DNA of 64,000 bases from assembly GCA_051453625.1 (NCBI GenBank), contig JBOZIK010000001.1, positions 246,544,842 to 246,608,841 of the forward strand. Reading direction: 5' to 3'. Under the pieces are notes generated by a model. It ran no database searches. It saw only the letters and a list, made by a program, of their open reading frames with translations, and was not told the origin of the DNA. Within the stretch, counting starts at the first letter, position 1. Each line of letters opens with the position of its first letter. The stretch comes from Welwitschia mirabilis (lineage: Eukaryota > Gnetophyta > Gnetopsida > Welwitschiales). The position numbers were made by a program, and so were the translations under genes. Shown piece by piece: positions 1 through 10,405 of this stretch.

Positions 1-285
1 ATTCCTTTTTTAAATGGTATATATAAAGATGAGGTGTATTATGATATTGTGAATATAGATGTATGTCGTTTGCTGTTTAGGAGGCCATGGCAATTTAATA
101 TGAATGCCTAACATTCAGGAAGGAGCAATCAGTATAGCTTGGAGAAGGATGGAGTGAAATACACCTCACTACCATTCAAGAGTAAGGTTAAGAAAACTAT
201 AAAAGAGAGTTTTCTCGCCCTTATTAAGGAATTTGAAGCTCAGCTTAAAGAGATAAGGCAAGTTCATATACTGATAGTAAAGTAG
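1..285 (+). pseudogene. Retropepsin C-terminal remnant (GY-A)
   Basis: Frame 1 reads from the window edge to a stop at 283-285 with one internal stop. It contains YKDEVYYDIV followed by DVCRLLFRRPWQF, the decayed form of the block D-x-C-H-x-L-L-G-R-P-W-Q-F that ends the aspartic protease of many plant Ty3/gypsy polyproteins. The catalytic D-S/T-G lies outside the window. Downstream is a charged linker (KVKKTIKESFLALIKEFEAQ) leading towards the RT. This piece would have processed the Gag-Pol polyprotein. It is not functional. Confidence 0.8.
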
Positions 286-355
286 GTATGTGAGAAAATG
301 GCTATGCGGAGGAATAGCCTAAGTCTGTTAGGCCTTTGCTTATGGGTTCTACAAT

Positions 356-937
356 TTGATGCTAGAGGATGTTCCAGATGGGCTACCACCCATGAGAGAT
401 GTTCAACACTATATTAACTCATTTCCTACAGCAAGTTTGCCTAATTTGCTATATTATAAGATAAGCCCAAAGGAGAGCAAGATCCTTAAGGAGAAGGTGG
501 AGGGAGTATTACAGAAGGGACACATGTTATACCTGCCTTATTGACTCCAAAGAAGGATGGTAGCTAGNNNNNNNNNNNNNNNNNNNNNNNNNNNNNNNNN
601 NNNNNNNNNNNNNNNNNNNNNNNNNNNNNNNNNNNNNNTAACATGCTCGACAGATTGCCTGGAGTTTGGTGGTTTTCACAGCTAGATTTGAAGAATGGTT
701 ATCACCAAATTAGAATCAGGCCTAGGGAAGAGTGGAAGATAGCTTTCAAGGCAAAGAAGGGGTTGTATGAGTGGTTGGTAATGCCCTTTGCATTGTCAAA
801 TGCTCCCAGTACCTTTATGCAGCTTATGAATCAGGTATAAAAACCTTACATTAGAAAGTTTATTGTATTTTACTTTGATGACATATTGATTTATAGCCAA
901 ACTGAGGATAAGCAGTTGTTGCATTTGAGGAAGATAC
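356..937 (+). pseudogene. Reverse transcriptase fragment, first copy (GY-A)
   Basis: The first block (356-540) carries DVPDGLPPMRDVQHYI and SPKESKILKEKVEGVLQKGH, the N-terminal fingers of a Ty3/gypsy RT. After an N run (568-638) the frame resumes with [35 protein letters not shown] and the catalytic box VFYFDDILIYS-like (FIVFYFDDILIY at about 862-894), so both catalytic Asp of the D-D pair remain. A TAA interrupts at 838-840. The stretch 682-937 is repeated at 1367-1622 beyond the next N run. Confidence 0.88.
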
Positions 938-1366
938 NNNNNNNNNNNNNNNNNNNNNNNNNNNNNNNNNNNNNNNNNNNNNNNNNNNNNNNNNNNNNNN
1001 NNNNNNNNNNNNNNNNNNNNNNNNNNNNNNNNNNNNNNNNNNNNNNNNNNNNNNNNNNNNNNNNNNNNNNNNNNNNNNNNNNNNNNNNNNNNNNNNNNNN
1101 NNNNNNNNNNNNNNNNNNNNNNNNNNNNNNNNNNNNNNNNNNNNNNNNNNNNNNNNNNNNNNNNNNNNNNNNNNNNNNNNNNNNNNNNNNNNNNNNNNNN
1201 NNNNNNNNNNNNNNNNNNNNNNNNNNNNNNNNNNNNNNNNNNNNNNNNNNNNNNNNNNNNNNNNNNNNNNNNNNNNNNNNNNNNNNNNNNNNNNNNNNNN
1301 NNNNNNNNNNNNNNNNNNNNNNNNNNNNNNNNNNNNNNNNNNNNNNNNNNNNNNNNNNNNNNNNNN
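938..1366. other. Assembly gap (429 N) inside GY-A RT
   Basis: Unsequenced. The base content on its two sides is the same RT segment (682-937 and 1367-1622), so the true sequence here may be a tandem duplication, or the two flanks may be two versions of one locus. Confidence 0.95.
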
Positions 1367-1622
1367 CTAGATTTGAAGAATGGTTATCATCAAATTAGAA
1401 TCAGGCCTAAGGAAGAGTGGAAGATAGCTTTCAAATCAAAGAAGGGGTTGTATGAGTGGTTGGTAATGCTCTTTGCATTGTCAAATGCTCCTAGTACCTT
1501 TATGCAGCTTATGAATTAGGTATAAAAACCTTACATTAGAAAGTTTATTGTATTTTACTTTGATGACATATTGATTTATAATGAAACTGAGGATAAGCAA
1601 TTGTTGCATTTGAGGAAGATAC
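1367..1622 (+). repeat. Second copy of the RT segment flanking the gap
   Basis: This matches 682-937 almost base for base, with scattered differences (for example caaattag kept, but GCC to AAT just after the YFDD box). It again encodes [20 protein letters not shown] and the YFDD box. The copies point the same way and abut the N run, so the duplication may be an unmerged contig overlap or allelic pair and not biological. Confidence 0.85.
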
Positions 1623-2350
1623 TAATAGTTTTGCAGAAGATAAAACTATATGAAAATATTAAGAAGTGCAGTTTTCTTAATAAAAGACTACTATTACTGG
1701 GTTTTATTGTCAATGCTGATAGCATTAAAGTAGATGAAGCTAAGATAAAAGCGATCAGGGAATGGTCTACTCCCAAAACTATCTTAAAAGTTTGAAGCTT
1801 CTATGAGTTGGCTACTTTCTATCAGTGCTTCATCAAGAATTTTAGATCATTGTAGCACCAATCACGGAGCACTTGAAGAAAGGCGGATTCCATTGGGGAG
1901 AAGAAGCTGAAAGGAGTTTTGCTCTACTAAAAAAGAAGCTCTGCACTACACTAGTCTTAGGATTACCCAATTTTAATAAGTTGTTTAAAGTCGAGTGTGA
2001 TGCTAGTAGAGTGGGAATAGGGGTTGTTCTATCCCAAGAGTGTAGGCTAGTTTGCTAATTTAGTGAGAAGCTCAGTGATGCCACATAGAAGTGGAGTACC
2101 TATGACAAGGAATTTTATTTGATTATGCAAGCTTTGAAGATATGGAAGCACTATCTAATTAGTAAGGAATTCATGTTTTACTCAAACCATAAGGCCCTAA
2201 AGTACATGAACAATCAAAAGTGAATCAGCAAGGATATGCATGTCCAATGGTGTTTAATTCTTATAAAAATTCATTTTCGAGCTACATCATAAGTCAGGAG
2301 TTCATCATGCAGTGGCAAATGCACTAACTCAGAGAGCGAGCTTATTAATT
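1571..2350 (+). pseudogene. RT connection and RNase H remnant (GY-A)
   Basis: The RT thumb/connection reads KCSFLNKRLLLLGFIVNADSI, then KIKAIREWSTPK, the usual 'GHVVS..GI..D..K..AI..WP.P' block. RNase H follows from about 1990. It has [16 protein letters not shown] (first catalytic Asp), YDKEFYLIMQALKIWKHYLI (catalytic Glu) and FYSNHKALKYM, where the third acidic position (usually T-D-H) is S-N-H. In-frame stops fall at about 1795 and 2058. The enzyme would have removed the RNA strand during reverse transcription; it is now dead. Confidence 0.85.
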
Positions 2351-2529
2351 ACCTTAAAGCAGAAGGTAGTTGGCTTTGAATAGTTATAGAACTATTATGC
2401 AGGAGATAAAGACTTTAGACAAATTTGGGAGAGTTATTTGAATAGACAGCTTATGCAAGACTGTCATGTGGAAGTTGGGTACTAAATGCAAGGAAATTTG
2501 CTTTGCCTTCCTCAGACCTCACTATGAGA

Positions 2530-3480
2530 AAAGGTAATCAGGGACTTACATGCCAGTGGATTTGCTGCACATATGGGGCATGATAAAATAGTTATTATAG
2601 TTCGTGAGAGATTTTATTGGCCATAGTTATAACGGAACATGACCAAATTTGTGTAAAAGTATTATGTTTATCAGATTGCTAAAGGACAATCTCAAAACAC
2701 CGGGTTGTATATGGTACTACCAATCCCTAAAAATATATAGAAGGATTTATCGATGGATTTCATGCTTGACCTACCTCAAACATAGAGGGGAGTAGATTCT
2801 ATGTTTGTTATTGTTGATAGGTTTTCAAAGATGGCACATTTTATTCTTTATAGAAATACCTTAGATGCTATTAATATGGCTAAACTATTTTCCAAGGAAA
2901 TAGTTTGTCTACATGATGTTATAAAAACAATTACTTCAAATCAGAATAGTAAACTCCTAGGTAATTTTTGGCAAATCCTATGGAAACTATTAGACTTAAT
3001 CTTGAATTTTAGTAGCACAACTCATCCACAATCTGATGGCTAGAAGAAGTTAATTATACCTTGGGAAACCTGATTCATAGTATATATGGAGAAAATCCAA
3101 AGCAGTGAAACTTGATATTGTCTCAAATAGAGTTCGTTTATAACAATGTTGTCCACAGTGCTACTAGGAGATCCCCTTTTTCTNNNNNNNNNNNNNNNNN
3201 NNNNNNNNNNNNNNNNNNNNNNNNNNNNNNNNNNNNNNNNNNNNNNNNNNNNNNNNNNNNNNNNNNNNNNNNNNNNNNNNNNNTTTTCTGTGATCTACAC
3301 TAAGGTGCCACAGCATATCCTAGATCTAATTAAGTTACCAAATGAAGTAGAGAAAAGTGTAACAACAATACATATGGTCAAAAAAATAGTTGAGGTTTAT
3401 AAGAAAGTTAAGCAGAGACTAGATGAGACTAATAAAAGGTATAAGATAGCTGCTGACAAGCATAAGAGGAAATAGACTTT
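2530..3480 (+). pseudogene. Integrase remnant (GY-A)
   Basis: A degraded zinc-binding region at about 2550-2700 (GHDKIVIIVRERFYWP) precedes the DDE core. DFMLDLPQ carries the first Asp, then SMFVIVDRFSKMAHFI and AKLFSKEIVCLHDVI. The second catalytic region reads TSNQNSKLLGNFW, where the usual S-D-R-D has lost its Asp. HPQSDG is followed by a stop where the catalytic Glu is expected. A 100-N gap sits at 3184-3283. From 3397 the C-terminal helix region reads RYKIAADKHKRK. At least two of the three catalytic acids are gone, so it is inactive. Confidence 0.88.
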
Positions 3481-3799
3481 TATAGTGGGTGACTTTGTCA
3501 TGGTGTTTCTTTGATGAGAGCGATTTCCAATAGGTACATATGATAAGTTGCAATTAAGAAAAAATGGACCATTTACAATCAACAAAAAGATCAATAATAA
3601 TGCCTATGTTGTTGACTTTCCAATAAACATGGGAAGTTCTAATACCTTCAACATAGCTGATTTTTTCCCATTTCACACATCTGATCAGCCGATGTATCCT
3701 AATCTTGAGCCCAACTCGAAGATGCATTTTCTTCAAGTGGAGTGGACTAATGTGGAATGTACCACTAGTGACTTCATGGATGGGGTCGAGCCTTGTTAA
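3481..3799 (+). pseudogene. GPY/F module after the integrase (GY-A)
   Basis: The frame reads GDFVMVFL, then KLQLRKNGPFTINKKINNNA, YVVDFPINMGSSNTFNIADF and FPFH. This is the GPY/F-type module that follows plant chromoviral integrases (consensus KL..R..GPF.I...INDNAY...LP....S.TFNVADL.PF). The tail (PNLEPNSKMHFLQVEW) ends at a TAA next to the polypurine tract, as in CRM/Reina-type elements that lack a classical chromodomain. This last part is nearly intact over 83 codons. Confidence 0.8.
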
Positions 3800-3810
3800 G
3801 AGGGATGGAG
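3799..3810 (+). promoter_or_regulatory. Polypurine tract of GY-A
   Basis: AGAGGGATGGAG, 11 of 12 purines, directly precedes a TG that starts the LTR. It would have primed plus-strand synthesis. It overlaps the end of the coding frame. A variant (GGGCTGGAG) recurs about 62 bases downstream within a tandem duplication. Confidence 0.65.
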
Positions 3811-3918
3811 TGATATAACCTTCATCTTTATTTTTCAGCATTTATTATTACTTTTATGTTAGTGGGCTGGAGTGATGTAACCCCATCTTTACATTTCAGA
3901 ATTTACTATTACTTTCCT
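3800..3918 (+). repeat. Tandem duplication (about 60 bp x 2) of the PPT/LTR edge
   Basis: GGATGGAGTGATATAACC with the following ATCTTTATTTTTCAGCATTT at 3802-3845 is repeated as GGCTGGAGTGATGTAACC with ATCTTTACATTTCAGAATTT at 3865-3906. Both copies keep the purine run and the TGATRTAACC start. Confidence 0.75.
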
Positions 3919-4078
3919 ATTTTTCTTTAATCCCACATTATTTAGGAAATTCTAGGACTTATGTCATATAAATAAGTACATCATGTACTATTATAGACAA
4001 TAATTTTTGAAATAGAAGTTATATAGATTTATCTTTTCCTTTAAGGGTTTTTCTTTGAATGCTTTTCACGCTACATCA
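3811..4078 (+). repeat. 3' LTR of GY-A
   Basis: It starts TGATATAACC after the polypurine tract and the most plausible end is CTACATCA at 4078, giving about 268 bp. A TATA-like box (CATATAAATA at 3965) is followed by AT-rich sequence. The 5' LTR is outside the window, so the borders rest on TG/CA and the PPT alone; a start at 3873 is also possible because the LTR edge is duplicated. Confidence 0.55.
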
Positions 4079-4886
4079 TAACAAGCAACATAGCGTCTTA
4101 CTCATTAATGACGGTGATACTAGTGTGAATACTATTGGAGCCTCTTCCTCGAACAAGAAAGTTGTCATGAATTTAGGTTTCAATGTACATTCTTGGATTT
4201 GTAATACCTGCAATAGAATTTTTATCCTTCAAAATCATGTTGAATCATCTGGAGAAGCATATTTAAAACATTAAAGAAAGTTGGGTGATCTTACCAGTAT
4301 CGTCAAAGTATCATGGCTCTAGTGGCAATGCTAATATGGATAGGGGGAAGAATGGCGGTGACATATTATCAAGCAACGAACGAGCATAAAGAATACGTTG
4401 GGATGATTATCAAATGCTTGGCCTTTTGTCTTTTCAACATCTTCTTTACAACTGCTTTGTTTGCTGTCATCCTGTTATAGTTCTCCTTCAACTACGCAAT
4501 TGCATCTACTGGAATTACCCTTTTTCTATTTTTCTTCTAATTTTCCTAGAAAATTTTATTCAAGATAATACTTACCATATGTGTTACTTTTTGGTGGCTT
4601 TTCTTTTTCTACTTCCGCTTCTAATTTTTATATTATAAGCCTTATTCTCTTTATTCCTCTGGGTTTGTGTGAGCTATTTCTCATTATCACATTTCTTTCC
4701 CAAAGAGGTTTGTATAACATGGGCCGCTTTAGTGTGTGATCTCTCTTTTCATGTTATAAATGACAAGAAATGGAATCAAACTATATAAGAATAATATTTT
4801 ATATTTGAAGAATTTATAGATATAATAAATTTATATATTGTATTTTATAAGCTTATATAACTTATACTAAATGTTAACGAGATTGA
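4079..4886. other. Unassigned AT-rich sequence
   Basis: Short open frames occur at 4059-4274 and 4414-4638, but neither resembles a family I know and both are within chance length for this composition. I see no terminal repeats. Confidence 0.4.
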
Positions 4887-5086
4887 AGTCCAATTAGCTA
4901 AATACTTGTCTTCTATTTAAATGGTTATGGATTTCAATTTTTAAATACATTAGTTGACACAAAATGGACTACTAGAAATAAATCATTCATTTGAGCAATC
5001 ATGATATTTGTACTTATAAGGAACTCACAATCAAAAAAGTTTCAAGTTCAACATATTCTCATAAATTTTATTACATAAAATTTTTA
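4887..5086 (+). repeat. tRNA-derived SINE-like unit 1
   Basis: The head resembles the A-box/anticodon/B-box order of a tRNA: AGTCCAATTAGCTAAA, then CTTGTCTTCTATTTAA, then GTTATGGATTTCAATTT. A non-tRNA body follows with CTCATAAATTTTATTACATA at the 3' end. The same body recurs in unit 4 (5745-5948). A 10-N gap follows at 5087-5096. It is too decayed to be a functional tRNA. Confidence 0.55.
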
Positions 5087-5105
5087 NNNNNNNNNNAAAT
5101 AATAA

Positions 5106-5330
5106 GGGGATGATAGTTTAATTGGTGGTACACTTGTTCTCCATTTAGCAAGTCATGGATTTTAAATTTCAAATGTCTTATATGATATATTATGAGGTCC
5201 TAGATGTAATTAAATTCATTCAATTGAATGATTGCAGTGGCTATTACTTTGGGGTTGAATTTGGTTAATTATATTATTTAATTAATTTTATTTAATAACT
5301 AAAAGTAAGTTAATTATAGAAGAAGACTAT
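5106..5330 (+). repeat. tRNA-derived SINE-like unit 2
   Basis: GATAGTTTAATTGGTGGTAC is an A-box-like start, CTTGTTCTCCATTTAGCAAG an anticodon-arm-like stem, and CATGGATTTTAAATTTC a decayed B box (GGTTCGAATCC type). The body (TTATGAGGTCCTAGATGTAA, ATTCATTCAATTGAATGATT) matches the other units and unit 5 at 10406. Confidence 0.55.
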
Positions 5331-5444
5331 CTTGAAAAGTAAAAAAAATAGATTACTTATGTGAAATAAATTACAACTACAAAGCTTCTATAAATTGGAT
5401 CTCATAATCTTATGGAAGTTGTATAATATGTCAACAAGAGGACT

Positions 5445-5520
5445 AAGGTTCTACATAGTTGGTTAAATCATTTGCCTTTCATAGTAAAGGTTTCAAACAT
5501 GAAACAAAGCAATGGCAGGT
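5445..5520 (+). repeat. tRNA-like unit 3
   Basis: CATAGTTGGTTAAATCATTT followed by GCCTTTCATAGTAAAGGTTT and CAAACATG follows the tRNA pattern 'TAGCTCAGTTGGTTAGAGC... CCTTTCAT..AAAGGT..GTTCGA'. The A and B boxes are both mutated. It may be a fourth SINE head or an isolated tRNA pseudogene; no body like the neighbours is clear. Confidence 0.5.
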
Positions 5521-5744
5521 CATCATTATACTTTCCATTAGTAGACAACTAAATAGGGTTTAATTTTTACTTTTGGTCAACTAATTTGGTAATGAATAGG
5601 AAACTTATAGTTGAGCATATCTAGTCTTTATTTAAATAAGAGGTTCTATAGTCTTTAGCAATAAGCTCTTCATAACTCAACATGAGTGGCTATCTAATGC
5701 ATAAGAATACTAGCACTCATATTTTTTCCTGATAAAATTCTAAT

Positions 5745-5948
5745 AGTCCAAATGATGGGATACTCGTCCTCTATTTAAAAAGTTATTGAATTAAACATTT
5801 AAATGTCATTTTTGGCATATGATGAGGTACTAAGTATAACTAAATCATTACTTTAAGTAAGCATAATGGTTGTGTTTTTGGAAATGATAAGATCACTAAA
5901 GTTTTAAGTTCAATATCCTCACATAACTTATATTATATAAAACTTTTA
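5745..5948 (+). repeat. tRNA-derived SINE-like unit 4
   Basis: AGTCCAAATGATGGGATACT, then CGTCCTCTATTTAAAAAG and TTGAATTAAACATTTAAATG form the tRNA-like head. The body (GATGAGGTACTAAGTATAAC, then TAAGTTCAATATCCTCACAT) parallels unit 1 to the same 3' end, ATATAAAACTTTTA. Head and body together are about 200 bp, a usual SINE size. Confidence 0.55.
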
Positions 5949-6900
5949 TTTTATTTTTAGTTCAATGGTATTTTAATTAGAATGTAAGAAGGAAGATAAT
6001 GTAAGAAGTCAACACTTCTATTGTAGACAGACAATGCAAGAATTCAATGCTCCTACTGTAGGAAATATCACTAATGCATGTTTTTACATGCCTTTGCATG
6101 CATCTTTATTGATCTTAGCTCACATATAGCTTTAACTTGATAGGCATTTTGCATACTCCTTGGTCCTTTGAGAGATGGAGGAGAATGAAAAGAGGATGGA
6201 CTTTTAAGTGAAGAGATGGAAATGCTATTATGGTAACCATCCAAGAAGAATATGAAATCTAGATTGTTTTCCATTATGAAAATAGCCTCATAGGATAGTT
6301 TCTCTTGGTAAGAAAAANNNNNNNNNNNNNNNNNNNNNNNNNNNNNNNNNNNNNNNNNNNNNNNNNNNNNNNNNNNNNNNNNNNNNNNNNNNNNNNNNNN
6401 NNNNNNNNNNNNNNNNNNNNNNNNNNNNNNNNNNNNNNNNNNNNNNNNNNNNNNNNNNNNNNNNNNNNNNNNNNNNNNNNNNNNNNNNNNNNNNNNNNNN
6501 NNNNNNNNNNNNNNNNNNNNNNNNNNNNNNNNNNNNNNNNNNNNNNNNNNNNNNNNNNNNNNNNNNNNNNNNNNNNNNNNNNNNNNNNNNNNNNNNNNNN
6601 NNNNNNNNNNNNNNNNNNNNNNNNNNNNNNNNNNNNNNNNNNNNNNNNNNNNNNNNNNNNNNNNNNNNNNNNNNNNNNNNNNNNNNNNNNNNNNNNNNNN
6701 NNNNNNNNNNNNNNNNNNNNNNNNNNNNNNNNNNNNNNNNNNNNNNNNNNNNNNNNNNNNNNNNNNNNNNNNNNNNNNNNNNNNNNNNNNNNNNNNNNNN
6801 NNNNTCCATTATGAAAATAGCCTCATAGGATAGTTTGTCTTGGTAAGAAAAAGCCCATTATTTGATGTTGTTCCTAGTTGATGTGATCAAACATAGAAGA
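5949..6900. other. Unassigned AT-rich DNA with a gap and duplicated flanks
   Basis: This holds a run of N at 6318-6804. The 47 bases before it (6271-6317) recur directly after it (6805-6851) with one clear change. The remainder shows no coding or terminal-repeat signal I can support. Confidence 0.5.
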
Positions 6901-7029
6901 TACACAACCCTTTTAAGATAATTCCTTTTAGCGATCGTTTGATTCAGTTTGTTTTCTCTTTTGCGTAAATAAAAACAATGTTTCAGTCAATGACCCCTTT
7001 TTTTTTTGTAGAACATGCCTTACCATAAT

Positions 7030-7950
7030 AGAATGGAACCTTCCTTATGGAAAAGGAAGATATATTTAGTAAGATTCCTTATTAGCTTTGCATAGTAAAC
7101 CTATATCTAGAAATATTCACATCAATATTTGTTTAAGTGACAAAGGCAATTGGAAAAATAATTCAACTTGATAGGTAGACATTTAAAGAAATCAAAATGG
7201 TAGTAACTCAAGTTTGCATTCTTACTAGCACAGAAAATTTAGAAATAATAAAATTAAAAATAGAAGAATCATGGAGTCTTAAAACCTTTAAAATGGAATT
7301 TGAGAATGTCCTAGTTCTTTTTCCAAAGTATGGCTAGAAGGGACACACTATAAAAGCCCACAGCACTATAAAAAAATTGGAGAAGAAAACAAAGGAGTGG
7401 TAATAATTGAAAAGAAGGGGAAAGAAGAAAGAACTACATCAACCTAATTTCATTCCCATGAAGAAGGATAACACACTAACTAATATATTGGAATACGTTT
7501 AGAAAGGAAAAACCAGTGGAACTAAAATGATTAAAAATGTAGAAGAGCAAGTTGAAAATGATTTCACTAGAAATTTGAATTCTTCCATTGAAAAAAAGGA
7601 AAATGCTCAAAAACTATTTAGGGAAGCCTTCATCTTAGGGAATAAGGGGGAACTAGTTTTGGATATCCCTTTTGAATAACCCATGAATAATATAGGTGTT
7701 GTTAAATATTAAAATGTAGACATAAAACTTGACCAACTAGAAGCTATGATGATGAGCACATAAAACACAAAAATGGAATCCAAATAACAAGAGGTAAGAA
7801 GAAAAGGTGTAAAGTACCTATCAAATACTATAATGACAAGTAGAGGATCAAAAAAAACATTGATAAAATAAAGATTCAAGCAATGGAGAAAATCCACAAT
7901 GAGAACCAACACATCCTTCATTCCTCCATTAAAAAATGATTTTTTCATTG
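7030..7950 (+). pseudogene. LINE ORF1-like region (DUF4283 type) of L1-a
   Basis: At about 7125-7330 a frame reads TKAIGKIIQLD, TFKEIKMVVTQVCILTSTEN and IIKLKIEESWSLKTFKMEFE. This follows the plant L1 ORF1 pattern (IG..IG..I.ID..T......ARI.V..... I...I.L...G..F.I.V.FE), an RRM-like nucleic-acid-binding domain. A lysine-rich tail to about 7950 has stops. The canonical C-terminal zinc knuckle was not found. The product would bind LINE RNA. Confidence 0.6.
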
Positions 7951-7964
7951 AATTGCATAGTGTT

Positions 7965-8090
7965 AGGAAGTGTTGTTAAGTTATCTCATATCTGGTCTAC
8001 TATTATGAAATTAAATATAGAAATGTGTTTATTACAAGAAATAAGATTTAATGAAAATAAACTCAAAACATTTCATGTTAAAAATAATTG
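7965..8090 (+). pseudogene. LINE endonuclease fragment (L1-a)
   Basis: The frame LNIEMCLLQEIRFNENKLKT matches the motif 'P-D-I-x-x-L-Q-E-T-K-L' of the apurinic-like endonuclease, including the metal-binding Glu of the LQE box. The later motifs (GDFN, SDH) are not present before the RT, so most of the domain is missing. Confidence 0.65.
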
Positions 8091-8329
8091 ACAAATGTTA
8101 GTTATATTAGCAAAGGAAAGTAAAGGATAACTAATGGCCCTCTAGAGGAAAGGAAAAGTAAAATTAATAAAGTAAAGTTAAAACCCAAAGTAAAAAGAAC
8201 AAGAAATATGCTAAGAAATTTACTAAATATTTATTTCAAGTTTGTGGTCAAAACTAGTGGATATTACAATGATACTCGTAGACCCAAAAAGTTCTACTAT
8301 TTATTATAGTTTCTTAGACAAACCTTTTT

Positions 8330-9700
8330 TAGAGACAGAGATATGAAACATAATTAAAGAAATGAGTAGCAACAGGCTCTAGGACTAGATCATTTTCTAG
8401 TTAAATTCTACAATTTATATTACAATATTATTAAGAAGGATTACATTACTTTAGTAAATGAGTTTTTTTAAGAATTTAAGTATTTCATTACAATAAGTGG
8501 TACATTTATTTGTCTTATTCCAAAAAAGGGAAATGCAGCTCAAGTTTAGGATTATGGGCTTATAAGTCTATGCAATGTTTCATATAAAATAATCTTAAAG
8601 ATGTGGATTAATAGATTAGCTAGTATTTTTTCAATTATTATCCATTCACCTCAAGTAGGTTTCATAGAAGATAGGTCTATACATGATAGTATTTTATTGG
8701 TAAATGAAATAGTTGAAGTAAATTTCAAAGAGAAACATGGAGTAATGTTTTTTAAGTTAGACATTTTTTCAATATTTTAATACAATCCAATGGTCCTCTC
8801 TCATTAATATTCTTAAAGATAGATTATCTTCTCAAAAATTTATTTCCTTGCTAGAATTTACTTTTAAATCTATTTATTTCTTTATTATAATCAATGATAG
8901 GCATTTTGAATGCTTTTAATCGAAAGCTGGGCTTAAGCAAGGAGAACCCCGCTTCCCTCTTTTATTTATTATTATGATGAAGTCTCTTATCAAGATAATT
9001 CAAAGAAATATAGTTGAACCTTTTTCAAGTCATTAAAGATTCCCTTAACACAAATTGTAGATGATACTTTCATTTGTCTACACTTAATATCTTAACTTTA
9101 CATAAAGTAAAGGATACTCTTAGTCAAATTTCCTTCTAACAAAAGTCTTTTTCTTAACTAAGAAAAATCAAATTTATCTTTCATTAACTTCCTATCCATG
9201 AGAAAATAAAGAATTTTATAAGTTTTAAGTTGCATAGAAGGAAAATTTCTTTAAAAATACCTTGTTGTGCCTTTCTCCTTTGATCAATCTCAATCAAAGC
9301 TTTGGGAAGTAATAATTCAAAAAATTTGTAACAAGACACATAATTAGTAAAATTTTTTTCTAAATAGTATAGCTAAGCTTCTTCTTATAAATTTTTGATT
9401 ATCTTCTATGCTCATTCATGTAGTTTCTTATATGCCTATGCCCTTACAAGTTATAAAAAAAATAGATGGAATCATTTGAAATTTTGTATGATCTAGAGGT
9501 AATAAACAACAACATATACATCTTGCTAAATATCAAAAGATTATAGCACCAAAATTAGCAAATGGATTAGAATTAAAGATAATAAAGAATCTTAATCAAA
9601 TGATGCTTAGAAAATTGGCAGGTCAATACCATTATCAACCAAAAATGCCTTTCATGGAATTCTATAAAGAAAAATATGGTAGAAATTTTTAGAAGGGTTT
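8330..9700 (+). pseudogene. LINE reverse transcriptase (L1-a)
   Basis: Recognisable blocks in order: GTFICLIPKKGNAAQV, DYGLISLCNVSYKIILKMWI, NRLASIFSIIIHSPQVGFIE, DRSIHDSILLVNEIVEVNF, then KLDIFSIF where KLD-x-x-KAYD is expected, INDRHFECF, and KAGLKQGEPRFPLLFIIMM (R-G-L-R-Q-G-D-P-L-S-P block). The catalytic box at about 9055-9075 reads IVDDTFICL, keeping both Asp of F/Y-A-D-D. The thumb region has SYMPMPLQVIKKIDGII and PKLANGLELKIIKNLNQMML. Stops are frequent; inactive. Confidence 0.88.
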
Positions 9701-9839
9701 GTTAATGTGAAAATCCATTTGGAGGGTAGCAATGTAATTAGTCTAGCATTAATTAGTTATTCTATTAATCATGATAACTTTCTAATGAAGAATAAAAGAA
9801 TCTAAATGATGATAGTCTATGAATAATAGATTGAATTTG

Positions 9840-10040
9840 TTTCAAAGTGCAAAAAAGTTTAGGAAATTATATATTCATAAAAAAATTAAGGTATTTCCTT
9901 GGCTCCTTCTTATAAAAGAACCACCAACTAACATTAAACTTTAACATAAAGGATTTATAATCAATCAAGATTCTTTTTTATACAGAGAAGAAGGCAAAGA
10001 CATCAATCATATTATCCTACAATTTTCCTTTATGGAAAAA
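9840..10040 (+). pseudogene. zf-RVT zinc-binding region (L1-a)
   Basis: The frame reads KLYIHKKIKVFPWLLLIKEP, PTNIKL, HKGFIINQDSFLYREEGKD and INHIILQFSF. This follows the plant LINE zf-RVT pattern (W.....PKI..F.W.L....L.T...L..RG......C..C....E...HLF..C). The His of the last pair remains, but three of the four expected Cys are replaced. Confidence 0.75.
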
Positions 10041-10405
10041 AGCTTTTAAAAATCTAAAATATCATTTATTAAAGTTTTGGAGGATCTCTTCATAATTAAT
10101 AAAATGAAGAAAATGAATATGGCTATATCTTAGTGGATACTATATAAACATAGAAATCAATGCAACTTCTAAAAAATATCCCTAAAAATGAAATGTAGTT
10201 TCTCACTTTTTGCTTTCATTTCTTATAATCTAAAATTATTTTAATGATGTAAATGAAGACTTTAATGTTCAAAAAAATTCACACTATGTGATACCTTATA
10301 TTCTCAATGAAAGAGCATTTAGACTTTAAAATTTTAAAGGGACATTCTGTCTATGATAATTGTAATCTTCTATAAAATTTAATAAAATTAACCTTTCCTC
10401 AAGAA

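Larger units (their letters stand above)
1..4078 (+). mobile_element. Ty3/gypsy retrotransposon GY-A, 3' part, decayed
   Basis: Domain remnants lie on the + strand in Ty3/gypsy order: protease end, reverse transcriptase, RNase H, integrase, GPY/F module, polypurine tract, 3' LTR. The window opens inside the protease, so the 5' LTR, primer site and gag lie to the left. The coding part is broken by stops, frameshifts and three N runs (568-638, 938-1366, 3184-3283). The RT wording ([21 protein letters not shown]) and the motif TFNIADFFPF after the integrase fit chromovirus-type elements of the CRM/Reina kind. No chromodomain is visible before the stop. The clade is inferred from motif memory; the superfamily is clear. 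Confidence 0.9.
6900..10404 (+). mobile_element. L1-type LINE (L1-a), decayed
   Basis: Remnants in plant L1 order are visible on one strand: ORF1-like DUF4283 region, a small endonuclease fragment, reverse transcriptase, then the zf-RVT zinc-binding region. The 3' end resembles plant L1 tails (TGTAATCTTCTATAAAATTT, then an A-rich end at about 10395-10404). The distance between the endonuclease fragment and the RT is too short for a complete endonuclease, so a deletion is likely. No LTRs are associated with it. Confidence 0.85.

Noticed and set aside
643-1622. A true tandem RT duplication in GY-A
   Set aside because: The same pattern occurs at many other gaps in the window, so an assembly cause is more likely than an element with two RT domains.
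4059-4638. Host genes at 4059-4274 and 4414-4638
   Set aside because: They are short, without recognisable domains, splice structure or neighbours, and within chance length for this composition.
5106-5175. Possible tRNA genes at 5106 and 5445
   Set aside because: The heads look like tRNAs, but the acceptor stems do not pair, the A and B boxes are mutated, and the units recur with a common non-tRNA body, so SINE-like remnants fit better.
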